Positions 1-10,968 of a stretch of 64,000 nt of DNA are shown here, in pieces; position 1 is the stretch's first letter; each line of letters begins with the position of its first letter. The DNA is taken from positions 2,108,001 through 2,172,000 of the forward strand of contig NZ_JAPEQG010000001.1 of NCBI RefSeq assembly GCF_026339735.1. Direction: 5' to 3'. The stretch is from Streptomyces sp. NBC_01669. Its GTDB lineage: Bacteria; Actinomycetota; Actinomycetes; Streptomycetales; Streptomycetaceae. The position numbers were made by a program, and so were the translations under genes. The notes under the pieces are model-generated. The model was not told the DNA's origin. It was given only the letters and a program-made list of their open reading frames with translations, and searched no databases.

Positions 1-1
1 G

Positions 2-49
2 GCCTTCACGTCGAGGATCAGCGTGGTGCCGTACCCGAAGGAGGGGTGA
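2..49 (+). CDS. 3' end of an unidentified gene entering from the left
   Basis: The frame reads 15 codons and then TGA, and every sense codon ends in G or C, as expected for coding DNA here. The peptide tail ends in VVPYPKEG. A strong hairpin follows at once, which fits the end of a transcription unit. The minus strand is also open in the frame sharing the same third positions, so the strand is not certain. The product cannot be named from 15 residues. Confidence 0.4.
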   Translation, partial: AFTSRISVVPYPKEG

Positions 50-85
50 CCCCGGAGTCCGAAGCCGGATCCGGGTTCACCCCTC
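41..85. terminator. Bidirectional hairpin terminator
   Basis: Arms at 41-55 and 71-85 are complementary over 15 bp with one mismatch, around a 15-nt loop. It lies between the stop of the left-edge gene and the stop at 101 of the BNR-repeat gene on the opposite strand, so it can serve both. Confidence 0.7.
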
Positions 86-100
86 CTGATGGTGTGTGGC

Positions 101-2752
101 TCAGCTGAGGTTGCGTATGCCGATGGTGTAGATGCCACGGCCGTGGGTGGCCGCGTAGAGGGTCTTGCCGTTCGGGCTGAGCCTCAGCTGAAGCACGGCG
201 ACCGCCGGGAGGGAGCCGACGCGCTGCCACGTCGTACGGCCCGGCGCCCGGTAGACGACACCGAGGTCCGTGCCGAGGGCAAGGCCACCGCCCGGTGTGA
301 CGACCGCGGAGTCGGCCGGCACATCGGGGAGGTTCGCCGAGATGTCCCTCCAGGTGGTGCCGCCGTCGGTGGACTCGAAGACATGGCCGACGCCGGCGCC
401 GGGCCCTTCGGTCCACTGCCGGGAGAAGCCGTTGACGGTGAGGTAGACGTGGTCAGCGTTCTTGGGGTCGATGGCGAAACTGCTGAGGTAGCGGTTGGGC
501 ACCGTGCCGGCCGCGCCCTTGGCCGGGAGGACGATGTCCTGCCAGCCGGTGCCGTCCGCGTTGCCGACGGCGATGCCGCGGGTGAAGCCCTGGTTATTGC
601 AGGGGCCGCACCAGGCCGCGTACACCTTGCCACCCGAGGCGGCAACGGCGGTGGCGGTGTGGCCGGCCCCGAGATCGTGGACACTGGTCCACTCGTCGCC
701 GCTGCGGATGGCGTAGCCGTGGGTCTGCACCCACACGTGCCGGCCACCCGCGATCCAGGTCGAGCTGTTCTTCGCGTCCGCGGCGAGCGGGGCGATGAAG
801 CGGGCCTCCCCGGTGGCGTTGTCGGCCGGGGCGACGGAGTACGAGGTGATCTTGCTGGAATCGTTGACCCAGGAGCCGTCGTTGACCGCGCAGTTCTGCG
901 TCACCTGGACCGCGAGGTAGACGTACTCCTCAGCGATGTTGCAGCCGTTGGCCGGATCGGTGAGGGTGTCGCCGCCGTCACCGCCGAAGTTGGATCCCAT
1001 CACCGTGTCGTTGCTGCGCAGGATCGACTGGCCGTTGTCCTGCAGGCCGCCAGTCACGGAGACGCCGCCATGGGCCAGGTCCTTGCCGATGCCGACCGAG
1101 AAGTACTGGAGGGTGTCGATGGTCCCGTCGTTGAGCGAGATCCAGTCGGTGGCGTGGCCCTCGGCGTCCTGTTTGCCGTTGACGGGCCGCTTGTAGGCGC
1201 CGCCGTCGTTGCCCACGTACACAAAGCTCTTGCCGTGGTAGCTGCCGATCGCGACGCCGTGCTGGTCGGAGTGGGTGGTCTGGTTGCAGTCACCCGTCTG
1301 CTTGGTGGGGTCGATGCTCCAGCAGGAGAAGCCGAAGTTCCAGTACGGGCCGACGGTCGACCAGTTACTGCCGCCGTCCTTCGTCTCGTAGACCTCCTCC
1401 AGGCCCGTGTACACATGCTCGGCGTCGGCCGGATCGACGGTCAGGAACTGGTTGTACCAAGCCTGGACCCCGGGCATGTAGCCGCTCGAAGTCAGCGCCG
1501 AGCCGTCGGCGGCGAGACCCCTGTAGTCGGCGATCTTCGTCCAGGGACCGGTAGGAGAACCGGACTTGGATACGTAGATACCCTCCAGGCCGCTGTCCGG
1601 GTTGGTGTTCAGCTGCTCCGGCGACTGGTCGATCGCGTAGTAGCGCGAGCCGTCGGCGGAGCGGGCGAAGGTGACGTTGCCGACGTTGTCCGCGTCGGAC
1701 GGCAGATCGCCCAGACCGCTGGTGATCCGCGTCCAGGTGCCGTTCACCTTGGTGTAGAAGCCGTTGTAGTCGTCACCGCTGCGCCAGCCGACCGCCAGGA
1801 CCACCTTCGAGGGGTCCTTGGGGTCGATCGCGATGTCGTTGGCGATGTTCTTGTACGCGGCGGCGGGGTCACTCGTCAGCGAACCACCCGGCAGATAGTC
1901 GGGGTTGGGTGCGAACTCCAGCTTCCAGGCGCCGACGAGCTTCTTCGTGGAGTGGCTCCACACACCCCTGCTGGTAGCCGCCCACACCTTGCCGCCGCCG
2001 AAGCGCAGCTCGTGGACGGTGGTGCTCTCCAACTCGTCGCCGCCGACCCGGCTGCGGGAGGAGAAGGTGCCGTGGTGCGGGTTCGACAGGACGTAGACGC
2101 CGCTGCCGAGATAGGCGTCCGCGTTGGTGCTCGCCTCGCCGGTGCCCAGCCACAGCCGGCCCCCGCCGTCCAGCGCGAGCGCCCCGGTGGACTGCGCCGG
2201 CAGCTTGTCGCTGATCGGCTTCCAGTGCCCGCCGCCGCTCCGGGACCGCCATACCCCGCCGCCCGCGCTGCCCGCGTAGACGTAACCGTGGTCGTCGGCG
2301 GCCATCGCCGCCAGGCGGCCGGTCACATAGCCCGAACCACCACTGGAGTTGGAGTCGTAGTCGCGGTAGCGCGAGTCGTCGGAGTTGTACGGCAGATCGG
2401 TGACGTTGCGCCAACTGCCACCGGTACTCGACAGGTTGTTCAGACTGCTCCATGCGGCGCCGTACGCGCCCGGCGCGACGACGCCGGGTGAGGTCCGGGC
2501 CTCGGCGTACTGGTCGGCGCCCTCGGCGATCTCGTCGGCCTCATTGCCGCCATCGGCGTCCTCCGCCTTCACCTTGGGGGTGATTCCACCCACCGACTGC
2601 GCGCGCCCGGCGGCGAGTTGCGCGAGTGCACGGGCCCCGAAGGGGCTGCTGTCCCCGCCGGACGCGGCGCCTGCGGGTATCGCGACGAGTGCGGCGGATG
2701 CGGTGATGGCGCAGATCGTGAGCCATCGTCTTTTACGTGTTGGTGCTGACAC
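101..2752 (-). CDS. Secreted BNR/Asp-box beta-propeller protein (glycosyl hydrolase-like)
   Basis: The 883-residue product starts at GTG 2752 behind a GGGAGG SD sequence; an upstream ATG at 2938 lacks one and would bury the signal peptide. The N-terminus has RKRR followed by a hydrophobic Sec signal of about 25 residues ending near AGAASGG. The rest is rich in Gly, Trp and Asp and contains Asp-box/BNR-like repeats, for example SKSGSPTGPW (about 398), ETKDGGSNW (about 455) and STDGGTTW (about 797). This matches large exported multi-bladed propellers related to sortilin/VPS10 and GH74-type folds. Catalytic residues were not identified, so a substrate is not proposed. The gene is monocistronic and ends at the hairpin at 41-85. 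Confidence 0.8.
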   Translation of the reverse strand: MSAPTRKRRWLTICAITASAALVAIPAGAASGGDSSPFGARALAQLAAGRAQSVGGITPKVKAEDADGGNEADEIAEGADQYAEARTSPGVVAPGAYGAAWSSLNNLSSTGGSWRNVTDLPYNSDDSRYRDYDSNSSGGSGYVTGRLAAMAADDHGYVYAGSAGGGVWRSRSGGGHWKPISDKLPAQSTGALALDGGGRLWLGTGEASTNADAYLGSGVYVLSNPHHGTFSSRSRVGGDELESTTVHELRFGGGKVWAATSRGVWSHSTKKLVGAWKLEFAPNPDYLPGGSLTSDPAAAYKNIANDIAIDPKDPSKVVLAVGWRSGDDYNGFYTKVNGTWTRITSGLGDLPSDADNVGNVTFARSADGSRYYAIDQSPEQLNTNPDSGLEGIYVSKSGSPTGPWTKIADYRGLAADGSALTSSGYMPGVQAWYNQFLTVDPADAEHVYTGLEEVYETKDGGSNWSTVGPYWNFGFSCWSIDPTKQTGDCNQTTHSDQHGVAIGSYHGKSFVYVGNDGGAYKRPVNGKQDAEGHATDWISLNDGTIDTLQYFSVGIGKDLAHGGVSVTGGLQDNGQSILRSNDTVMGSNFGGDGGDTLTDPANGCNIAEEYVYLAVQVTQNCAVNDGSWVNDSSKITSYSVAPADNATGEARFIAPLAADAKNSSTWIAGGRHVWVQTHGYAIRSGDEWTSVHDLGAGHTATAVAASGGKVYAAWCGPCNNQGFTRGIAVGNADGTGWQDIVLPAKGAAGTVPNRYLSSFAIDPKNADHVYLTVNGFSRQWTEGPGAGVGHVFESTDGGTTWRDISANLPDVPADSAVVTPGGGLALGTDLGVVYRAPGRTTWQRVGSLPAVAVLQLRLSPNGKTLYAATHGRGIYTIGIRNLS

Positions 2753-3336
2753 CAGGGCCTCCCAAACGGGCGTTGATACAGCCGTCGCAGGAGACCCGAT
2801 CACGAGCGGGACGAGACGTCCGGCGCTTGGACAAGGCTTTGACCAGAACCTGCCACTACGCGTGTCAGAGGCCGACTGGCTCATCGCACCGTCACCGTCT
2901 GAGCCGGCACCGGGGTGAGCGCCCGGGGGGACACGCACGCATGGACACGGCGCCGACCGTAGCGGTGACCGCCTATCGCGGCCGCGCGGCCCGGGTGCCG
3001 GAGCCTTCCTGAATCCGCCGCGTCATTCCAACCGCGGTCGCGGCCCGCTACCGTTGCTCACGTGCTACGGCGCAGGGGCTCGCCGCAACCGCGACGACAT
3101 CCGTCGCCAACGGTCCCTACCTCGACATGACGCCTGCTCGACCGGGCTCTGAACAGGTAGGAGGAGCATGCCCTCGAACGCCGGGCATCACGTGCTCGCG
3201 CCAACCTCACATACCGGCAGCCCACGCCGCCTGCGGGCGCCGATGCGCGTTCCGCCACATCCGCTTCTTCTTCCTCGGAAGAGAGACGGTTGATGGCCCT
3301 GCTGCTGTTGTTCCTGGGCGGAGTGGGTGGTGCCTC
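2753..3336. other. Gene-free stretch with low coding signal
   Basis: The left part should hold the promoter of the BNR gene. From about 3020 to 3336 third-position GC is mixed in all frames, unlike the surrounding genes. A 41-codon ORF at 3168-3293 (+) has a good SD (AGGAGG, three bases before ATG) but its Arg/Pro/His-rich product resembles noise. This side abuts the broken end of the subtilisin fragment and may be scrambled sequence. Confidence 0.45.
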
Positions 3337-3820
3337 CGCGCCCGGGGCGACCCCCTTGTTGACGCCGTTCGACGCGGCGCCGGAGCCCGCGATGGTGGAG
3401 GCGACGTGGGTGCCGTGGCCGTTCCTGTCGAGAACGTCCTGACCGGGCACGAAGCTCTTGGACTCGAGGATGCGGTCCTTGACGTCCGGGTGGGTCGGGT
3501 CGATACCGGTGTCGAGCACGGCGACCTTGGTGCCCTTGCCGTCATACCCCTCGGCCCATGCCTGCGGGGCGTTGATCTGCGGCACCGAGTCCTTGAGCGC
3601 GGCCTCCATGCGCCCGTCGAGCCAGAGCCTGGCGATGCCGTTGTCCAGCGGACGGGCTTGCGACGGGCGCGCGATGTCGTTCCAGAAGGAGCGGGCGGTG
3701 TCCTTGTCCGCCTTCAGCGCGGCGCCGTGGATGCTGTCGAGCACGCGGACCGTCCTGGCGCCGCGAGGAGCGGCGGGCAGCGAACGGGAGTTGCTCGTGG
3801 GGTAGGTGGCGATCAGAGGA
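3337..3820 (-). pseudogene. Truncated subtilisin-like (S8) protease fragment
   Basis: About 160 residues align by eye with the intact S8 protease at 27822-31598, from its LIAVYGQ segment to GVAPGA. They share the prodomain tail, the catalytic Asp motif (KVAVLDTGID) and the catalytic His motif (NGHGTHVAS). The fragment has no signal peptide, no start codon in homologous sequence and no catalytic Ser. On the right it stops at the orphan plus-strand fragment, and on the left it runs into unrelated low-coding sequence. It therefore cannot make an active protease. Confidence 0.85.
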
Positions 3821-3822
3821 TC

Positions 3823-4200
3823 GAGACGGGCAACACCTACATCGTTCCGCTGACCAAATACCGCACCGGTGAGGGCTGGGGTCTTACCAGCGCCAGCGGC
3901 GTACTTCCCTACAACGGCGGTGTCATCGGCAAGGGTGAGCACCAGGGCGTTGCCGGCGTCACCCTCCAGGCCACAGATGTGGAATTCAGCCCACTCGCCG
4001 TCTCGACCCTGGGGAAGAGCGCAACGGCCATGACCACGGCGCTCTCCAGCGCGCAGCCGCATACCGGTGTGTCACCGGTCGACACACCGGACGCCCGGCT
4101 CGCGGCCTACAACGCCGCCACCTATCCCTCGGATCCCGCCGAGGAGGAGCCGGAGCCGCCCGCGGACTTCCCGCCGGTCAGCGACCCGGGGGTGGACTGA
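3823..4200 (+). pseudogene. Orphan C-terminal coding fragment, family unknown
   Basis: From codon 3823 (ETGNTY...) to TGA 4198-4200 the plus strand has the codon bias of a real gene, but no start or SD lies at its 5' end. It begins within a few bases of where the antisense protease fragment ends. The 125-residue tail has a Gly/Thr/Val-rich part and then an acidic Pro-rich end (EEEPEPPADF). A long open frame to the left is only antisense to the protease fragment. This looks like the 3' part of a gene cut by rearrangement. I do not recognise the family. Confidence 0.6.
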
Positions 4201-4247
4201 CGGCACGGGCGCATGACAACGGCGCCAGTCGGGCCGTGAGGTGAGGA

Positions 4248-4295
4248 GAGCCGTGCGGGACGGGGGCTGTGAGGTCTCCCCCACCCGTACGGCTC
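4248..4295. terminator. Hairpin terminator after the orphan fragment
   Basis: Arms at 4248-4259 and 4284-4295 pair over 12 bp with one mismatch, and the inner G-run and C-run can extend the stem. It lies 48 bases past the stop at 4200 and before the stop of the opposing gene at 4400. Confidence 0.5.
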
Positions 4296-4399
4296 GCCCT
4301 GTCTCAGCCGCAGCACCGGAACCGCGCCACCTCGACGCACGCCCTCGTCACGAGCCGCCGGGCACGGACTCGGGTCGCCGGAAAGCAGGCCGGAACCGC

Positions 4400-5014
4400 T
4401 CACATTCCCGCGTCACGCCATGTGCCGGTGAGCCCGCATTTCTTTCCCTCGGATTCCTTGAGGTAGGGCTCGATCGCCGCGCGCGTCGCCGCGATCTGAT
4501 TCCCCCGGAAGTAACTCGCGGGCTGATCGCGGAAATCGTAAACGGCGAGCAGCAGATGCTCGCCCGGTTTCCAGCGTGCGGAGCCGGGCTCCGCAGCGGG
4601 ATCCAGCACATCGACGTCGATCCGCTTTCGTCCCTGCGCCGGCCTCAGCCAGTCGTCGACGGCGAAGGTCAGAATGACCCTGCCGGATTCGGGAGCATCA
4701 CGGACCGACAGCACATCACCCTCGGCGATCACCTGCGTACAAGGGACCACGGCCTCCCATGTCATACCGGCTTCCGCCTCGCGGCCCGCCGGCCTGCGCG
4801 AGGGTGTGCCGGACCCATCGGTCCACGCCCCGTAGGAAACTGCGACGCCGGCGACCACTGCGGCAAGGATCAGCACCGGCAGGTACTTTCGGCGTGCCGG
4901 ACGCCGTGGGCCGACCGGTACCGGTTCGCGATCCGCGTCGGCGCAGTCCCTGGCCGCCTCGGCCCCGATCATGCCGAGTGCCAGGCGGATGCGGTCTTCG
5001 TCCGCTGTCTGCAT
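4400..5014 (-). CDS. Single-pass membrane protein paired with an ECF sigma factor (possible anti-sigma factor)
   Basis: The 204-residue product starts at ATG 5014, one base after the sigma factor stop (TGAgATG), with a GGAGGTG SD inside the sigma gene, so the two are translationally coupled. An N-terminal cytoplasmic part of about 55 residues (MQTADEDRIRLALGMIGAEA) precedes a hydrophobic segment at about 57-78 and an extracytoplasmic domain with two Cys. Topology and coupling fit a transmembrane regulator of the sigma factor. The zinc-type anti-sigma motif (HxxxCxxC) is absent, so anti-sigma function is inferred from context only. Confidence 0.7.
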   Translation of the reverse strand: MQTADEDRIRLALGMIGAEAARDCADADREPVPVGPRRPARRKYLPVLILAAVVAGVAVSYGAWTDGSGTPSRRPAGREAEAGMTWEAVVPCTQVIAEGDVLSVRDAPESGRVILTFAVDDWLRPAQGRKRIDVDVLDPAAEPGSARWKPGEHLLLAVYDFRDQPASYFRGNQIAATRAAIEPYLKESEGKKCGLTGTWRDAGM

Positions 5015-5015
5015 C

Positions 5016-5549
5016 TCAGAGCACCTCCATTTCCCGAAGCCGTGCCCGCACGGCAGTGACGGCGGCATGCAACCGGCTCTTCACCGTTCCCTCCGGAATG
5101 TCCAGCAGCTCCGCCATGTCCCGGACAGTGAGGTCGGCGTAGAAGCGCAGGGTGAGTACCTGCCGCTGCGCCGGGGGCAGGGAGTCCAGGCCCTGTGCGA
5201 CGGTCAGTGCGAGCAGCCGGTTTTCTTCCGAATGTTCGGTGGGCGGGTGCTGCTCCCATCGGCCGGCCAGCCGCTCCCGCAGTCCCGCGTCACGGTTGCG
5301 CGCACGATGCCAGTCGATCGCCACCCGCGACGCGACGACGCTGATCCAGGCCGCGGGCTCCCTGATCTGCTGACGCCCCCGCTTCGCTTCCTCCTCTATC
5401 AGTTTCAGCCGTACCTGCTGGACTCCGTCGTCGAGCTCGTCCCAGGGCACGCCGCCGAGGGCGAGTACTGCCCGTACTCTCCCGCTGTCCAGCGCTTCCG
5501 CAAGGGTCGGTCCACGGTCCGGGGACTCGGCTCTGCGCCATCGGGCCAT
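5016..5549 (-). CDS. ECF-type RNA polymerase sigma factor
   Basis: This 177-residue protein has the two-domain ECF layout. Region 2 covers about residues 35-90 (WDELDDGVQQVRLKLI... AAWISVVASRVAIDWHRARN). Region 4 covers about 120-172, with LPPAQRQVLTLRFYADLTV and a helix-turn-helix ending IPEGTVKSRLHAAV. It would direct core RNA polymerase to a small regulon. ATG 5549 follows a GGAG SD. The coupled membrane protein downstream probably controls it. Confidence 0.92.
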   Translation of the reverse strand: MARWRRAESPDRGPTLAEALDSGRVRAVLALGGVPWDELDDGVQQVRLKLIEEEAKRGRQQIREPAAWISVVASRVAIDWHRARNRDAGLRERLAGRWEQHPPTEHSEENRLLALTVAQGLDSLPPAQRQVLTLRFYADLTVRDMAELLDIPEGTVKSRLHAAVTAVRARLREMEVL

Positions 5550-5628
5550 TCCCAGCTCCTTTTCTCACACCTATGACGGAGCAGGGACCGGAAACGTTCG
5601 ATCTCTCTTGTCGCAGTCCGACAGCCGG

Positions 5629-6780
5629 TCAGGCCACCGATGAGATGCGCCCGGCCACCTGCCGCCCGCCCTCGTGGTGGATCGGGGTGTGTGCGCCGGT
5701 GAGCGGGACGCCGCTGCCGCCACGCCGGTCGGCGACGATCTCCGCGGCGATGGAGAGCGCGGTCTCCTCGGGGGTACGTGCTCCGAGGTCGAGGCCGATC
5801 GGCGAGTGCAGCCGGGCCAGTTCGAGTTCGGTGACGCCGACCGCGCGCAGCCGGTCGTTGCGTTCCAGGTGGGTGCGGCGCGAACCCATCGCGCCGATGT
5901 ACGCGACCGGGAGCTTCAACGCCGTTTCCAGCAGCGGAACATCGAACTTGGCGTCATGGGTGAGCACGCAGAGCACGGTGCGCGCGTCGACGGCCGTCGC
6001 CGCGAGGTAGCGGTGCGGCCAGTCGACGACGATCTCGTCGGCGTCGGGAAAGCGGGCCGCCGTGGCGAAGACGGGTCGGGCGTCGCACACGGTGACGTGG
6101 TAGCCGAGGAATGTGCCGGCTCTGACCAGGGCGGCGGCGAAGTCGATGGCCCCGAAGACGATCATCCTGGGCGGCGGGACGCTCGATTCGACGAGCAGGG
6201 CGAGGGGGCGGCCGCAGCGTGAGCCCTCGGCGCCGATGGTGACGGAGCCGGTGCGGCCCGCGTCCAGCATGGCGCGGGCCTCGGCCGCGGCGGTGCGGTC
6301 CAGCTCGGGGTGTCCGCCGAGCCCACCCTCGTACGAGCCGTCGGGGTGGACGAGTTGGGGGCGGCCGAGGAGTTCGGCGGGGCCGTCGGTGATCCGTACC
6401 ACCGCCGCCGCCCGCCCTGCCGCCGCGGCGGCGAGCGCGGCGGCGAACACCGGGCGTGCGGGGTCGTCCGCGCGGACCGGTGTCACCAGGATGTCGATGA
6501 TGCCGCCGCAGGTCAGACCGACCGCGAAGGCATCCTCGTCGCTGTAGCCGAACTGCTCCCGTACGGTGATGCCGTCATCGAGAGCCTGTTGGCACAGCTC
6601 GTACACCGCACCCTCCACACACCCGCCGGAGACCGAACCGATCGCGTTGCCGTCGCGATCGACGGCGAGGGCGGCTCCCGGCTGCCGGGGTGCGCTCCCG
6701 CCGACCGCCACGACCGTGGCGACGGCGAACTCGCGTCCCTGCCCGACCCACCGGTGAAGCTCTTCGGCGATGTCCAGCAT
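5629..6780 (-). CDS. xdhC: XdhC-family molybdenum cofactor insertion protein
   Basis: The 383-residue product belongs to the XdhC/CoxI family, which handles the sulfurated molybdopterin cofactor and loads it into xanthine dehydrogenase. Visible features are the N-terminal domain with VVAVGGSAPRQPGAALAV, the Cys motif GSVSGGCVEGAVYEL, a second Cys at GLTCGG, and a C-terminal Rossmann-like domain ending IGAMGSRRTHLERNDRL...HSPIGLDLGARTPEE. ATG 6780 has an AGGAG SD. It lies 37 bases downstream of the permease and is the last gene of the purine oxidation operon. Confidence 0.9.
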   Translation of the reverse strand: MLDIAEELHRWVGQGREFAVATVVAVGGSAPRQPGAALAVDRDGNAIGSVSGGCVEGAVYELCQQALDDGITVREQFGYSDEDAFAVGLTCGGIIDILVTPVRADDPARPVFAAALAAAAAGRAAAVVRITDGPAELLGRPQLVHPDGSYEGGLGGHPELDRTAAAEARAMLDAGRTGSVTIGAEGSRCGRPLALLVESSVPPPRMIVFGAIDFAAALVRAGTFLGYHVTVCDARPVFATAARFPDADEIVVDWPHRYLAATAVDARTVLCVLTHDAKFDVPLLETALKLPVAYIGAMGSRRTHLERNDRLRAVGVTELELARLHSPIGLDLGARTPEETALSIAAEIVADRRGGSGVPLTGAHTPIHHEGGRQVAGRISSVA

Positions 6781-6817
6781 GGCGTGTCTCCTTAAGCGAG
6801 GTGTGGAGGGGCGGGGG

Positions 6818-8284
6818 TCAGTTGACGCCCAGCCAGTTCTCGATCGGGTGCAGGGCGAAGTAGATGACGAAGATCACCGTGAGCCCCCACATGAAGCCGC
6901 CTATTTCCCGGGCCCTGCCCTGGGCCGCCTTGATGGCCACGTAGGAGATGACACCGGCTGCGACTCCGGTGGTGATGGTGTAGGTGAAGGGCATCAGGAC
7001 CACGGTCAGGAAGACCGGGATCGCGACGGCGCGATCGCTCCAGTCCACATGACGGGCGTTCTGCATCATCATCGCTCCGATGACGACCAGGGCGGCGGAA
7101 GCCACCTCGGCCGGCACGATCGCGGTGAGCGGGGTGAAGAAAAGACAGGCCGCGAAGAAGAGTCCGGTGACGACGGAGGCGAGGCCAGTGCGGGCACCTT
7201 CGCCGACGCCGGTCGCCGACTCGACGAACACGGTCTGACCGGAGCCTCCGGCGACGCCGCCGATCGCACCGCCTGCGCCGTCGATGAACAGCGCCTTGGA
7301 CAGGCCGGGCATCCGGCCCTTGTCGTCGGCGAGCCCGGCCTCCGTGCCGACGCCGATGATGGTGGCCATCGCGTCGAAGAAGCCGGCCAGCACGAGGGTG
7401 AAGACGATGAAGCCGACAGTCATCGCGCCGACGTCGCCCCAGCCGCCGAAATCGACGTTCCCGAAGAGCGAGAAGTCCGGCGAGGAGACCGCGCTGCCCT
7501 TGAGCTCCGGCGCACCGCTGTACCAGGCCTTGGGGTCGATGTCGCCGACCGTGTTGATGACCATGGCGATCAGGGTGCCGACGCCGATGCCGATGAGGAT
7601 CGCACCGGGGATGTTGCGCGCCTGCAGCATGAAGATCAGCAGCAGGGTCACGCAGAAGATCAGCACCGGCCAGCCGGCCAGTTCACCGGTCAGGCCGAGA
7701 GAGACGGGGCCGCCGCCGGGAGCCGGGTTCTCGTGCACGAATCCGGCCTTGACGAGGCCGATCAGGGCGATGAACAGGCCGATGCCCATCGTGATGCCGT
7801 GCTTCAGCGCGAGCGGGATCGCATTCATGATCAGCTCACGCAGACCGGTGACCACCAGGAGACAGATCACCAGGCCGTACATCACACACATGCCCATGGC
7901 CTGCGGCCAGGTCATTTCGGGGGCGACCTGCGACGAGAGGACGCCGGAGACACTGAGCCCGGCCGCGAGCGCCAGGGGCACCTTGCCGACGAAGCCCATC
8001 AGCAGGGTGGTCGCGGCCGCGGCGAGCGCGGTGGCGGTGATCAGTCCCGGCTGGCTGAGCAGATGTCCTTCGACGTCCTTGCCGCCGAGGATGAGCGGGT
8101 TGAGCAGGAGGATGTACGCCATGGCCATGAAGGTCGTGACGCCGCCGCGCACTTCGCGCGCAACCGTGGATCCACGCTCGGATATGTGAAAGTACCGGTC
8201 GAGCCAGGATCTGCCGGCGGGGATGCGCGAGCCGGGGCCCGCCTCCTCCGCGGTGGTCCTGGGCTCCACTGACTGCTGGGTCAT
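6818..8284 (-). CDS. NCS2/AzgA-type purine (xanthine/guanine/hypoxanthine) permease
   Basis: The 488-residue polytopic membrane protein carries hallmarks of the PbuG/AzgA branch: STVAREVRGGVTTFMAMAYILLLNP near the N-terminus, a FDAMATIIGVGTEAGL motif, and GGSGQTVFVESATGVGEGARTGLASVV in the transport core. About 12-14 membrane segments are apparent. It would import the purine bases oxidised by the neighbouring dehydrogenase. ATG 8284 has a GGGAG SD about 10 bases upstream; the frame stays open further upstream but without an SD. Confidence 0.88.
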   Translation of the reverse strand: MTQQSVEPRTTAEEAGPGSRIPAGRSWLDRYFHISERGSTVAREVRGGVTTFMAMAYILLLNPLILGGKDVEGHLLSQPGLITATALAAAATTLLMGFVGKVPLALAAGLSVSGVLSSQVAPEMTWPQAMGMCVMYGLVICLLVVTGLRELIMNAIPLALKHGITMGIGLFIALIGLVKAGFVHENPAPGGGPVSLGLTGELAGWPVLIFCVTLLLIFMLQARNIPGAILIGIGVGTLIAMVINTVGDIDPKAWYSGAPELKGSAVSSPDFSLFGNVDFGGWGDVGAMTVGFIVFTLVLAGFFDAMATIIGVGTEAGLADDKGRMPGLSKALFIDGAGGAIGGVAGGSGQTVFVESATGVGEGARTGLASVVTGLFFAACLFFTPLTAIVPAEVASAALVVIGAMMMQNARHVDWSDRAVAIPVFLTVVLMPFTYTITTGVAAGVISYVAIKAAQGRAREIGGFMWGLTVIFVIYFALHPIENWLGVN

Positions 8285-8434
8285 GATGCCTGACTCCCAA
8301 GGTTCACAGGGGCACCCGCGATGGAGACTCGTGATGCGGGATTTGGGATGACTGCTTGGCTGCACGACCCGGGGGACGGCCCGAGACGAACTGTTCATGC
8401 AGAGTGGATGTGCGGGTACTGCGGGTGTTTCCGG

Positions 8435-8466
8435 CCGAGCGGTACCGCCGATGCGATACCGCTCGG
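8435..8466 (-). promoter_or_regulatory. Hairpin between the molybdenum-subunit gene and the permease gene
   Basis: Arms at 8435-8444 and 8457-8466 form a perfect 10-bp stem with a 12-base loop, inside a 297-base gap (8285-8581) that is otherwise empty. It may partly terminate the dehydrogenase transcript or act as a leader element of the permease. No U-run follows, and no known purine riboswitch core was recognised. Confidence 0.45.
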
Positions 8467-8581
8467 TGGCGCCGAGGACCGCGAGCGGTGCGGTACCGAG
8501 GTCTCCGGGTGGTGCGGGCGGCGGACGTGTGACGTTCCTGGGAGGCACGCACCGCCCGGAGAGTCCGGCGGGAGCTGTCGG

Positions 8582-10966
<2,385 letters not shown>

Positions 10967-10968
10967 CG

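Noticed and set aside
89..2491. 800-codon open frame on the plus strand
   Set aside because: It is antisense to the BNR-repeat gene, lacks an SD and shows the Val/Arg/Gly-rich, low-complexity composition typical of shadow frames in high-GC DNA.
3168..3293. 41-codon ORF with a good SD
   Set aside because: The Arg/Pro/His-rich product and mixed codon use look like chance; it overlaps no known family.
3127..3822. 5' part of the plus-strand frame ending at 4200
   Set aside because: It is the complement of the truncated protease fragment; only the part after 3823 has independent coding character.
8285..8581. Known purine riboswitch before the permease
   Set aside because: No recognisable conserved core of guanine or xanthine riboswitches was seen, only one hairpin.
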